Below are positions 14,131 through 21,851 of a stretch of DNA of 42,032 nucleotides, piece after piece; position 1 is the first letter of the stretch; each line of letters starts with the position of its first letter. A program made the translations under genes and the position numbers. The notes beneath the pieces are model-generated. The model searched no databases and was not told the DNA's origin. It was given only the letters and a program-made list of their open reading frames with translations. Source of the stretch: SXOA01 sp051004015 (GTDB lineage Bacteria > Planctomycetota > Planctomycetia > Pirellulales > Pirellulaceae); assembly GCA_051004015.1 (NCBI GenBank), contig JBPCKT010000026.1, positions 1 to 42,032 of the forward strand, written 5' to 3'.

Positions 14131-15192
14131 CTATACCTCCTTCGCAGCGACAAGGCCAGCGTTGGCCTTGCCCACTGGCTGCCGGTACATCAGCCGCTTG
14201 CCGTCGGCCCCTTCAATCGCCTTGACCATCCGCTGGCCATCGGAAATCCCCCGATGCTTCCACCGGAAAGAGAATTCGTCCAGGTATCGCCCGATGTGCT
14301 TCTTGCTCAGGCTATGGAAAGTCCCGTAGTGGCCACGCTTTAGGAGCGCGTTGAAACTCTCCGCGGTGTTGTTGTGGATCGCGTAGTTTTCCTCATGGCG
14401 GACGTACTCTTTGTTGCTGTGGTTGACGGTTTCGTGACCGCCGATGAACTCATTCCCGATGCCAGCATAGGAGACAAATTCATCGGTAAAAATTGTGCTG
14501 CACTTGTCCACGTATTCGCGGATCGGCTGCTTTAGCGCGATGGAGTTTGGACTGTAGAGGGGCGTGGCGATGGCGTCTCCATTCCGCTCCACCAGCACAA
14601 GCACGGCCTGCTTGTTGGTGCCACGCCCCCGCTTGCTCTTGTCCGAACCGTGGCGGGGTTTCCCGCCAATGTAGACCTCATCGACCTCGACTTCACCTTT
14701 CAGCATCCCGGTCATTGGCTCTTGCCGCATCGCTTCCCGAATCCGATGGGTCATAAACCAGGCGGACTTGGGCGTAATTTCCAGTTCGCGTGAAATTTGC
14801 AGACTGGACACACCCTTCTTGCTGCTGGTCATCAGGTGAATGGCGTACAGCCAGTACCGGATAGGCAGTTTGGAATCTTCCATGATGGTCCCGACCCGCA
14901 CGGTAAACTTCTTACGGCACGCCTTGCACTTGCACGTGCCCTTCGGAACCGGGTTCTTGGACTCCGCCTTGCCGGTCAGCCTGTAGGCTTCCACGCTCCC
15001 GCAATGCGGGCAGACCGGACCATCCGGCCAGTGTTTGGATTCCAGGAATTCGCGGGCCTTGTCTTCGTCGGAAAACATTCCCGCCAGAGTCATGGCGTTT
15101 AGATCGGCGTCCGTCCCGGTGGGCGGTGCCTTTTTGCCAGAGTGCGATTGGCGGAGATACTTGCTGTTCTTGGGCCGGTATGGAGTCGGCAT
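14131..15192 (-). CDS. IS1595-family (ISXO2-like) transposase
   Basis: The 353-residue protein has an N-terminal zinc ribbon (C61-x2-C64 in CPHCGS and CKCKACRKKF near 87-92) and a helix-turn-helix-like stretch (SSLQISRELEITPKSAWFMTHRI). The DDE-type core has D171 in GEVEVDEVYIGG, D237 in STIFTDEFVSY and HNNTAESFN near 273-281, the third acidic/Asn position of this family. IS1595 enzymes move the element by cut-and-paste or copy-paste with 8-bp duplication. It reads toward the tRNA, its stop lying 9 bp beyond the tRNA 3' end. It appears full length and intact. Confidence 0.93.
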   Translation of the reverse strand: MPTPYRPKNSKYLRQSHSGKKAPPTGTDADLNAMTLAGMFSDEDKAREFLESKHWPDGPVCPHCGSVEAYRLTGKAESKNPVPKGTCKCKACRKKFTVRVGTIMEDSKLPIRYWLYAIHLMTSSKKGVSSLQISRELEITPKSAWFMTHRIREAMRQEPMTGMLKGEVEVDEVYIGGKPRHGSDKSKRGRGTNKQAVLVLVERNGDAIATPLYSPNSIALKQPIREYVDKCSTIFTDEFVSYAGIGNEFIGGHETVNHSNKEYVRHEENYAIHNNTAESFNALLKRGHYGTFHSLSKKHIGRYLDEFSFRWKHRGISDGQRMVKAIEGADGKRLMYRQPVGKANAGLVAAKEV

Positions 15193-15374
15193 TTTTTCAC
15201 CCCTTTGACTCCCTCATTTTACAGAATTACACTGGGTCTGTCAAGTATGTAGTTCCGAAAACAACAACCCCCCCGGCCCGCGGGTAGTAAGTTGTGTTGG
15301 TAAACCTCTTGAGTTCTTCAACACCCCCCTTCTCAAGCGAATCCATTTTCAGTCTCAATAGCCCCGCCCGCAAA

Positions 15375-15565
15375 CACTAGCCCGACGCGCCAGTTTTGAT
15401 GTTGCGCTATTTTGACGTGCAAATATGCGATTTTCCCGGTGTTTTTGAGTGCCATTGAACCCGGACGTCGATTTCGAGTGCATCTTTTTTTGACAAAGTT
15501 GCGTTTTCTCGGCAAAAACACACGAAAAATAGCGCAACATCAAAACGCGCCAGCGAGGGAGTTCC
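15375..15565 (-). repeat. REP-like repeat split by a MITE
   Basis: CACTAGCCCGACGCGCCAG (15375-15393) and CGCGCCAGCGAGGGAGTTCC (15546-15565) are the two halves of one copy of the dispersed repeat. They share the 8-bp duplication CGCGCCAG made when the MITE at 15394-15545 inserted. Confidence 0.85.
15394..15545. mobile_element. 152-bp MITE with 20-bp inverted repeats and 8-bp duplication
   Basis: The left end TTTTGATGTTGCGCTATTTT (15394-15413) is the exact reverse complement of 15526-15545. CGCGCCAG flanks both sides (15386-15393 and 15546-15553). The inside is AT-richer than its surroundings, has a second pair of complementary segments (CGGTGTTTTTG against GGCAAAAACAC) and carries no gene. 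The ends do not match the neighbouring IS1595 element, so another transposase must have moved it; the 8-bp duplication is the only hint to which. Confidence 0.88.
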
Positions 15566-15568
15566 AAA

Positions 15569-15671
15569 CACTAGCCCGACGCGCAAGCGAGGGAGATACG
15601 TACTGGTACGGAGATCGGCCGCTGTCGGCAGTTCATCGCGGAGTTCCCTCGCCTAGCACGTCGGGCTAGTG
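15569..15671. repeat. Inverted pair of REP-like repeats
   Basis: CACTAGCCCGACGCGCAAGC... (15569-15595) and its inverted partner ending CACGTCGGGCTAGTG (15641-15671) face each other across 45 bp. Together they could fold into a long hairpin, the usual layout of bacterial REP doublets. Confidence 0.8.
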
Positions 15672-16262
15672 TGGAACCCAATTTCGCCTAACCGTTGCGA
15701 AAGTCGCCGACTTTCCCAGCGCGTCTCCGGGGAAATAAGGGGAATGCGTTGTGAAATCCACCCACTTTCGCAACACCCTCTCTCAAATCCGAAAACTGAA
15801 AACAAGAGTTTCAAATCCCGCCAACACTCCGTCCCAGCGCGCAGCATCTTCCCGACTGCCTAAACTCTCTCCAGTTAAATTGTCAAAGACCATGCCGGAT
15901 TCTCGCCGGCCCGATTTGAAACAATTGTACACAAATCCTAAGTGTCCGGCAAGTCCCCAAAAGGGGGGGCCTGAGTCATTTTTGTCCCGCCGCCCACGCT
16001 CCACTGCTGAGCACCACCCCCCGAGAACACGACTGGGGAGTGCCGTGCTAATAACGGTTCCTGAAACGAGTCAGGAAACGTTTGTTGGCTACGGACCGCA
16101 TTACTGATAGCTTAAGGCCAGCCTGGAAATTGCACTTGGCCCTCCGAGAAGGCCTAGAGATACATGAAAACGGTTCCCCCCCACCTTTGTATCCCCCCGA
16201 GGGGGTAAATGGGACGGGAGAGGAACCGAAAGGAGTAATGTGAAGGGAAATGCTGAACTTGG
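15672..16262. other. About 590 bp without a recognisable gene
   Basis: Short repeat fragments are visible: GTTGCGAAAGTCGCCGACTTTC near 15692, an inverted GGTTCCTGA/TCAGGAA pair near 16056-16080, and CGGTTCC/GGAACCG flanking 16170-16230. Open frames crossing it have no protein-like composition. It reads as repeat debris between the IS/MITE cluster and the HEPN-like gene. Confidence 0.5.
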
Positions 16263-16838
16263 CTACACCGCGAAGCCATTGTGAAGCGCGCAAAACGCCG
16301 CCAGTATTTTCGTGCGTACAGTCTCCAAGTCTTCGGCAGCCGGGAAATCTCTGTACTGATTACCAGGTGGCGTTCCATGCACAAACTTGTTTCGCGAAAG
16401 CGTGATCCGTTCCCAAGCGTCGTAAAAGTCGACCATCTTCAAGGAGTTCAGCGATTCCTTCAGCGCCGAACCGCAAAGCTTTTTGAAGAGTTGTAGTTGT
16501 CGATTGCGACCCTCGTGCAAATCTAGGAGGATTTCAATGTGTTCATACCTTGCGCTCTGGTGGAACAAGATATTTTTGAGAAGGTCTTCCATCATCACCT
16601 CAGCCATTGCGCACGACATGACTGCCAGTACGTTTTGGCCGTGGGGACTATCAATCGGGTATGAATAGATGACCTCAATCCAATCATGAGCAATCATGCT
16701 CGGCCAGCCTCGTCGAAACTCGCCAATTGCCCCACAAATAGGGCAAGGCTCCCCAATCCTGACAAGCTTCAGCGTCTGATCGAGAATGACCCTCTTGCAA
16801 GTAGGACACTGGAGGTAAGGAGAATCGAAAGTGTCCAT
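16263..16838 (-). CDS. Zinc-ribbon protein with HEPN-like C-terminal motif
   Basis: The 191 residues start at the ATG at 16838 (AAGGAAATC just upstream). The N-terminal part has CPTC (about 10-13) and CPIC (about 36-39), a treble-clef or ribbon. A long helical region follows (GQNVLAVMSCAMAEVMMEDLLKNILF), then near 155-165 ITLSRNKFVHG, an R-x4-H motif as in HEPN ribonucleases and their inactive relatives. HEPN proteins often serve in RNA cleavage, toxin-antitoxin or anti-phage systems. No obvious antitoxin (MNT) gene is adjacent, so it could be stand-alone or a non-nuclease HEPN. It sits at the edge of the mobile patch. Confidence 0.65.
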   Translation of the reverse strand: MDTFDSPYLQCPTCKRVILDQTLKLVRIGEPCPICGAIGEFRRGWPSMIAHDWIEVIYSYPIDSPHGQNVLAVMSCAMAEVMMEDLLKNILFHQSARYEHIEILLDLHEGRNRQLQLFKKLCGSALKESLNSLKMVDFYDAWERITLSRNKFVHGTPPGNQYRDFPAAEDLETVRTKILAAFCALHNGFAV

Positions 16839-17160
16839 GATTTCCTTTTTCCGAGAGACAATGGTGTCATTGAGACCGAGGCCACCCTGCACTGATCCTT
16901 GGACAAGTCGCTCAAACGAGTAGGTATTCCTCTCTGCCCAGAATCCGCGCAACAGACAAGTGATCCTATACAAAACCGGCATAGCCCAGCAGGACCTCGG
17001 AGCCGTACGCACTCAACTCCAGCGGTTGGACAAAATGGAGTCGGTGGAAGGGGAGCGGCTGTGGGCCGAGTGCAATTGATTTTTGAGCGCGGGCGCGGGA
17101 AGATTTTGAGGTTGGGAGCGACGAGAATACGAGTTCCAATTCTCTGTCTCAGGGGCTTCG
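16839..17160. other. Intergenic region between divergent genes with a possible gene remnant
   Basis: It should carry the promoters of the HEPN-like gene (minus) and the membrane-anchored gene (plus). A plus-strand frame from 16960 (GTG) to the TGA at 17077-17079 reads like the end of a helical protein (GIAQQDLGAVRTQLQRLDKM, then ESVEGERLWAECN) but has no ribosome site. It is at best a fragment of a lost gene. Confidence 0.3.
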
Positions 17161-17886
17161 ATGGACCGCAAGTGCTGGATTGTGTTGACAGCGGTGGCAG
17201 GATCGCTCGTAGCGGGATTGATTCTCCTTGTCGTCGTCTGGGTAGGCGGTTTCATGGCCCGCAACCTGTCTTACCGGCCCAAGGTTGTTCCGGTGGCAAC
17301 CACTCCCGCCGAAGCGCCGGCAAAGATCGACTTCTTTGCGCTGGTGAAGCGGCTCGACAACGTCGATTTTCACTGCACCGGAGACGGCGAAAAAACACCC
17401 AGCAAGGACCCCGAAGTGATATTTGCCAATCGCTATCTGTTGTCCAACCACGATGGTGGGTTTGAAACGTGGAGGATCAATGCTGTGGCCGATTGGGCCG
17501 AATCCCAAGGACACTGGTTGGGTCCGTGGAATGAGGCAAGAACGGACTGGGTCTTCCGCAAGTGGAACGCGGTCGAGGACAGCCTTCCGGACGGGATGAC
17601 GACGCAAATCGCCGTCGTCATCTGGGATACGCACCGCTATTTTCAGGAGCAAAGGCATCAAGCGGCGCTGGACAAGCCGTTGGGGATCGAGGTCCGGGTG
17701 GTTCCAAAGAAAGGCAGCTTCTCGGTGGAAGGGAGTCATTCCTGGCGAGGCTATCGAATTCGCTGTGGCCTGGAAGAATACGACGATCAGGACGCCAACG
17801 GGACTACCATAATTTCCTCCTTGGTGGTGGTGGAGAATGAAGATTTGGCTCGGAAACGAGCGAGCGCAAATGCCGTCAAGGAGTAG
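17161..17886 (+). CDS. Membrane-anchored hypothetical protein
   Basis: This encodes 241 residues. A short N-terminus (MDRKCW) and one membrane helix (IVLTAVAGSLVAGLILLVVV, continuing WVGGFMA) are followed by an extracytoplasmic domain beginning with a Pro/Ala linker (VATTPAEAPAKIDFFALVKRL). The domain has several conserved-looking Trp residues (FETWRINAVADWAESQGHW, DWVFRKWNAVEDSL) and a GYRIRC segment. It ends in a lysine/alanine tail. I do not recognise the family. The ATG is the first in frame; the ribosome site is weak. It points away from the HEPN-like gene and no operon partner follows. Confidence 0.65.
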   Translation: MDRKCWIVLTAVAGSLVAGLILLVVVWVGGFMARNLSYRPKVVPVATTPAEAPAKIDFFALVKRLDNVDFHCTGDGEKTPSKDPEVIFANRYLLSNHDGGFETWRINAVADWAESQGHWLGPWNEARTDWVFRKWNAVEDSLPDGMTTQIAVVIWDTHRYFQEQRHQAALDKPLGIEVRVVPKKGSFSVEGSHSWRGYRIRCGLEEYDDQDANGTTIISSLVVVENEDLARKRASANAVKE

Positions 17887-18142
17887 CGCGCGGAAGGACG
17901 TACACCCGCCGACAAACGCAACTTTCAAACCGAGGAGCCTCTATTCGGGAAGCCTCTGCCGTGCCGCCCTTCGCGCCGACTGGGCACTGGTTATCAAGCG
18001 AGGGCGATGTCTTGTGAAGTGGCAGACTATGGGCCGTAGCCACATGCGGCCCGCATTGGAGCTTTGCCGCAACATTCGGCGCGAAAGGGAGGCAGCAACA
18101 GGCCGCAAGGATTTTTAGCCGCGGCAGCGGCGTTAGATCCTC

Positions 18143-18301
18143 AGCCCACGGCGCGAGCCGTGGGTGCAGGGAAGAACGGCAAGGGAAGCCACGGCAGTGG
18201 CGCAAGAAGGGCTCCGCCGTCGCAAGTCGCCACCGTTCTGCCGCCCCTGCCGGGGCTTTTGTATCGCAATTGCAATTCACCCACGGCTCGCGCCGTGGGC
18301 T
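18143..18301. repeat. Inverted pair of CCCACGGCNCGNGCCGTGGG palindromes
   Basis: CCCACGGCGCGAGCCGTGGG (18145-18164) and CCCACGGCTCGCGCCGTGGG (18280-18299) are themselves palindromic and also lie in opposite orientation to each other across 115 bp. They sit just downstream of lutB's stop (18340, minus strand) and may help end its mRNA. The surrounding 17887-18339 has no gene I can support. Confidence 0.75.
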
Positions 18302-18339
18302 GGGTTCTGGTCGCCGCTGCCGCGGCTGCTAGTGCCACT

Positions 18340-19731
18340 CTACTCCTTCCGCCGCTTGAATTCCTCCCGGAAGCTCCGCTTGGGAAACGGCGGCAGGTCG
18401 CGCTGCTTCCCCCACTTGTTCAGCGGGTTGTAAATCAGGAAGCGGGGACTCCAGCGGCCAAAGAAACGCGCCAACTTGCCGGCCAGGGTGTAGAGCCACG
18501 TCCGGCGGAGGACGAAGCTGGCGAGTTGCATCGAGAGCCGCTTGGAGAACGCCAGGTGGCCATGATGGGCGATTTCTCGCCGCCAAGTGAGGAGCTGGTG
18601 ATGGATATCAATCTTCACGGGGCAAACGTCCGTGCAGGAGCCGCACAGGCTGCATGCACTGGGGAGGGTGGCGAAGATTTTCTCGTCGCGGGCCGGTGCC
18701 AGGATGGAGCCGATGGGGCCGGGGACGGTGCTTTCGTAGCTGTAGCCGCCGCTGCGGCGGTAGACGGGGCAGGTGTTCATGCAGGCCCCGCAGCGGATGC
18801 AGCTCAGCGAGCGGCGGAAATCGTCGCTGCCCAGGATGTTGCTCCGGCCGTTGTCCACCAGCACGATGTGCAGCTCACCCCCTTCCCGCGGCCCGTGAAA
18901 ATGCGACGAGTACGTCGTGATCGGCTGCCCCGTGGCGGAGCGGGCCAGCAGCCGCAGGAAGACCCCCAGGTCCTTGGCCCGCGGGATGAGCTTCTCGATC
19001 CCCATGCAGGCGATGTGCAATTTCGGCAGCGAGACCCCCAGGTCCGCGTTCCCTTCGTTGGTGCAGATGACGAAGCCGCCGGTTTGGGCGACGGCGAAGT
19101 TGACGCCAGTCAGCCCCGCATCGGCCTGCATGAACTTGTCCCGCAGATGCTGGCGGGCGGCTTCGGTGAGATACTGCGGATCGGTGGCCCCTTGGTCCGT
19201 TCCCAGGTGCTTGTGGAACAGCTCACCGATGTCTTCCTTCTTTTTATGGATGGCCGGGAGCACGATGTGGCTCGGCGGCTCACCGGCAAGTTGCACAATC
19301 CGCTCGCCCAGGTCCGTATCGACGACCTCAATCCCGTGCCGCTCCAGAAACGGGTTGAGATGACATTCCTCGGTCAGCATCGACTTGCTCTTCACCAGCC
19401 GCCGCACGCTGTGCCCTTGCAGGATGGCAAGGACGATTTCGTTATGCTCGGCAGCGTCCTGGGCCCAGTGGACCTTGGCGCCTAGCTTCGTCGCTTGTGT
19501 TTCAAACTCTTCCAGGTAATCCGCGAGGCGCGACATGGTGTGGGCCTTGATCTGCGACGCGCACTCGCGCAGCGTCTCCCATTCCGGCAGCGACTGAGCG
19601 GCCTTGTCCCGCTTGGCACGGACAAACCAGAGCGTGTTGTCGTGCCAACGAGCCCGCTCTTTGTCCTGGATGAACTCGGCGGCCCGCGCGGGATGATCGA
19701 CTTTCTTTTGCTTCGTGGCAGTCTCGCTCAT
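18340..19731 (-). CDS. lutB: Lactate utilisation iron-sulfur protein LutB-like
   Basis: The 463-residue protein belongs to the LutB/LldF/YkgF family of the lactate-oxidation complex LutABC. The N-terminal two-thirds is the DUF162/LUD-type domain (LTGVNFAVAQTGGFVICTNEGNAD). Two 4Fe-4S sites follow: C311-C314-C317-C321 (CIRCGACMNTCPVY) and C360-C363-C366-C370 (CSLCGSCTDVCPVK). A C-terminal extension contains a possible amphipathic helix (LASFVLRRTWLYTLAGKLAR). It overlaps lutA's stop by 4 bp (ATGA), so the two are translationally coupled. Electrons from L-lactate would be passed on to the respiratory chain. LutC is not found next to it. Confidence 0.92.
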   Translation of the reverse strand: MSETATKQKKVDHPARAAEFIQDKERARWHDNTLWFVRAKRDKAAQSLPEWETLRECASQIKAHTMSRLADYLEEFETQATKLGAKVHWAQDAAEHNEIVLAILQGHSVRRLVKSKSMLTEECHLNPFLERHGIEVVDTDLGERIVQLAGEPPSHIVLPAIHKKKEDIGELFHKHLGTDQGATDPQYLTEAARQHLRDKFMQADAGLTGVNFAVAQTGGFVICTNEGNADLGVSLPKLHIACMGIEKLIPRAKDLGVFLRLLARSATGQPITTYSSHFHGPREGGELHIVLVDNGRSNILGSDDFRRSLSCIRCGACMNTCPVYRRSGGYSYESTVPGPIGSILAPARDEKIFATLPSACSLCGSCTDVCPVKIDIHHQLLTWRREIAHHGHLAFSKRLSMQLASFVLRRTWLYTLAGKLARFFGRWSPRFLIYNPLNKWGKQRDLPPFPKRSFREEFKRRKE

Positions 19732-20474
19732 ACCGCCCTCCCCGCCAGGATCTCGGCGATGTGCATCACGCGGATCGGCTTGTTCCGCCGGCGGATGAGA
19801 CCTTCCAGGTGCATCAGGCAGGACATGTCGTTGGCGGTCAAAACCTGCGTTCCCGCCTGCTCATGGTCGTGGACCCGATCCTCCCCCATCATGCAGGACA
19901 CCGCCTCCTCATTCACCGCGAACGTCCCCCCAAAGCCGCAACACTCGTCGGGGCGGGCCAGCGACACCAGCTCGATTCCTTCCAATCCCTTGAGAAGCTG
20001 CTCCGCCTTGCCGAAGGACTTGCCGACAATCTCGCTGGCGCTTGCCAACCGTAGTTCGCGCAGGCCGTGGCAACTTTGGTGCAGGCCGACGCGATACGGA
20101 AAGCGGCCCGGAAGCTTGTCGATTTTCAGCACGTCGGTCAGAAACTCGGTCAGCTCAAAGGTCTTCTTCCGCAGAGCCTCATACTCCGGCCGGCCATGAA
20201 AATACTCCTCGTAATGATGCCGCACCATCGCCACGCAACTGCCGCTGGGGGCCACAACGTATTCATACGGAGCGAAGACCTGCAAAAACTTCTCCGCCAG
20301 CGGCTGGGCTTGGTCCGTACAGCCCGTATTGGCCATCGGCTGCCCGCAGCAGGTTTGGGCCGTGGGGAACTCCACATTCACACCGCATTTCTCCAGCAGT
20401 TCCACGGTCGCCATGCCGACGTGCGGATAGAGCTGATCCACGTAGCAGGGAATGAACAGGCCAACGGTGGGCAT
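19728..20474 (-). CDS. lutA: Lactate utilisation protein LutA-like (CCG domains)
   Basis: The 248-residue protein has two CCG (cysteine-rich) domains. The motifs are TCCGQP near residue 42, together with C10 in FIPCYVDQLYP, and the second-domain ECCGFGG near residue 182 after the LHQSCHGLRELR segment. These are the cysteine sets of the LutA/GlpC/heterodisulfide-reductase family that hold a non-cubane iron-sulfur centre. It is the first gene of the pair, 4 bp overlapping with lutB. The 120 bp upstream, shared with the divergent DUF2330 gene, contains A-rich repeats (GGGGGACAAAAAAATGGGG near 20565) and is the likely promoter region. Confidence 0.92.
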   Translation of the reverse strand: MPTVGLFIPCYVDQLYPHVGMATVELLEKCGVNVEFPTAQTCCGQPMANTGCTDQAQPLAEKFLQVFAPYEYVVAPSGSCVAMVRHHYEEYFHGRPEYEALRKKTFELTEFLTDVLKIDKLPGRFPYRVGLHQSCHGLRELRLASASEIVGKSFGKAEQLLKGLEGIELVSLARPDECCGFGGTFAVNEEAVSCMMGEDRVHDHEQAGTQVLTANDMSCLMHLEGLIRRRNKPIRVMHIAEILAGRAV

Positions 20475-20672
20475 GGGGGAAAAGCAGTAAAGAAGGAAAC
20501 TCTGAGTATACCTTCACCCGAAAACGGCAGCAGGGGATTAACGACAGACCGAAGCATGTGACAGAAAAATGGGGGACAAAAAAATGGGGAAGTCATGGGC
20601 GGGAATATTTGGGATGGTTCGCGGCTCTTACTATTGGCGCTCGATTTTCTCCTCCTTTTCAGGGAGTTTGCC

Positions 20673-21764
20673 ATGGTCCGCCGTCTTGAATCGGTCCTGC
20701 TCGCCGTTCTTCCCCTCGCCTGTTTTGTCGTAACGGCTGCCTCCCCGACGCCGGCCTGCTGCCCGGCGGGACCGCGGGGAATGCCGGTGGTCAATGCGGA
20801 CCAGACGGTGGTAATTCTCTGGGATCCGGCGACCAAGACCGAGCATTTCATCCGGCAAGCATCGTTCAAGAGCGACGCGGCGGACTTTGCCTTCCTGATT
20901 CCCACTCCCAACGAGCCGGAATTGGAAGAATCAGGAAACGAGGCATTTCCCTTTCTGGCCAAAGTGACGGAGCCGGAGATCAAAAGGGTGCCGCGGCCCA
21001 GCGCGGGAGTGGGATGCGCGTGCAGTGCGGCACCAGATGCAGCCGTGAAGTCCGACGTAGCCGAGAATGTCACCGTCCTGAGCGAAAAGAAAGTAGCCGG
21101 CTTCAACGCCCAGGTTCTGGAAGCAACATCTGCCGCCGCCCTCGTCGCCTGGCTCAAGGATCACGGCTATGAATTCTCTCCCGAGGTGGAAGCCTGGCTG
21201 CAGCCCTACGTGGACCAGGGCTGGAAAATCACCGCTCTCAAAGTCGCCAAGGAAGAAGGCCAGCAGGAAGAAAAACAACTCGGCGCGGCCGCCCTGCGGC
21301 TCTCGTTCAAGACCGACCGTCCGCTCTTTCCCTATCGCGAGCCCGACCCCGAACAGGCGGCTGCCGCTTTGGACGCCAAGCAGCGCTTGCTCCGCATCTT
21401 CTTTGTTTCGGACAAGCGATATCAAGGGGAACTGACCAAGGAATCCCCCTGGACAGGAATCGTCGCCTGGTCGGATAAGCTTCCCGCAGCTAAACGGGAC
21501 GAACTACTGAAGCACCTGGCCTTGCCCGATTCAACCGGCCCTAGCAATTACTGGCTGACGGAGTTCGAAGACTATTGGCCCTACAAGGCGGCACCCGCCG
21601 ACCTCTACTTCTCCGCGGACGCGAGCCAGGAAACCGTCAAACGCCCTCCCATCATTCAGTACGTCAACTCCCGCGGCCCGCTGGACGCCACGCTGCTCGG
21701 CTTTCTCGCCCTCGCCTTAACTCCCTGGGCCTGGCAACGCTGGCGGAGATGGAGAGGGCAATAG
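20673..21764 (+). CDS. DUF2330 family secreted/membrane protein
   Basis: The 363 residues from the ATG at 20673 (GGGAG 7 nt upstream) begin with a signal peptide (MVRRLESVLLAVLPLACFVV). The mature start ACCPAGPRGMPVVNADQTVVILWDPATKTEHFI, with the following LIPTPNEPE motif, is the hallmark of DUF2330. A C-terminal membrane helix (ATLLGFLALALTPWAW) and a basic tail (QRWRRWRGQ) anchor it. The function of the family is unknown; it occurs in planctomycetes and myxobacteria. It is followed closely by two large paralogous membrane proteins on the same strand. Confidence 0.8.
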   Translation: MVRRLESVLLAVLPLACFVVTAASPTPACCPAGPRGMPVVNADQTVVILWDPATKTEHFIRQASFKSDAADFAFLIPTPNEPELEESGNEAFPFLAKVTEPEIKRVPRPSAGVGCACSAAPDAAVKSDVAENVTVLSEKKVAGFNAQVLEATSAAALVAWLKDHGYEFSPEVEAWLQPYVDQGWKITALKVAKEEGQQEEKQLGAAALRLSFKTDRPLFPYREPDPEQAAAALDAKQRLLRIFFVSDKRYQGELTKESPWTGIVAWSDKLPAAKRDELLKHLALPDSTGPSNYWLTEFEDYWPYKAAPADLYFSADASQETVKRPPIIQYVNSRGPLDATLLGFLALALTPWAWQRWRRWRGQ

Positions 21765-21851
21765 AGCATCGGCGATGGAAACGCAGTAGAATGCGGACGG
21801 CGATCATCGCCCGTTCGTCGGCCCTGCGATTCGCATTCACGCGGCTCAGTC

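Larger units (their letters stand above)
12779..15257 (-). mobile_element. Complete IS1595-type insertion sequence with passenger genes
   Basis: The 2479-bp element has perfect 27-bp terminal inverted repeats: left 12779-12805 (beginning CGGAACTACATACTTGACAG) and right 15231-15257. An 8-bp target duplication AAAACAAC lies at 12771-12778 and 15258-15265. Its transposase (14131-15192) is of the ISXO2/IS1595 type, a family with 8-bp duplications and groups known to carry passenger genes. Inside are two small overlapping minus-strand genes, one plus-strand gene, a terminator and a tRNA. Perfect ends, an intact duplication and an intact transposase point to a recent insertion that may still be active. 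Confidence 0.93.
12718..15361 (-). repeat. Copy B of the 156-bp dispersed element, split by the IS
   Basis: The terminal motif GTCTCAATAA lies at 12718-12727 and GTCTCAATAG at 15352-15361. Taking 12718-12778 plus 15266-15361 (dropping the IS and one 8-bp duplication) gives 157 bp. In reverse complement this follows copy A (1479-1634) along its whole length, including GTGTTGAA, ACCCGCGGG, TTTACCC, GGGGGGTT and TTCAACAG. The IS therefore landed in a pre-existing repeat. Confidence 0.7.

Noticed and set aside
16960..17079. 40-codon plus-strand frame resembling a protein C-terminus
   Set aside because: It has no ribosome site or upstream continuation; at most a remnant, noted in the intergenic entry.
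18064..19485. Long plus-strand open frame opposite lutB
   Set aside because: It mirrors lutB, whose iron-sulfur motifs and family match are unmistakable; the plus-strand translation is Ala/Gly-rich without domains.
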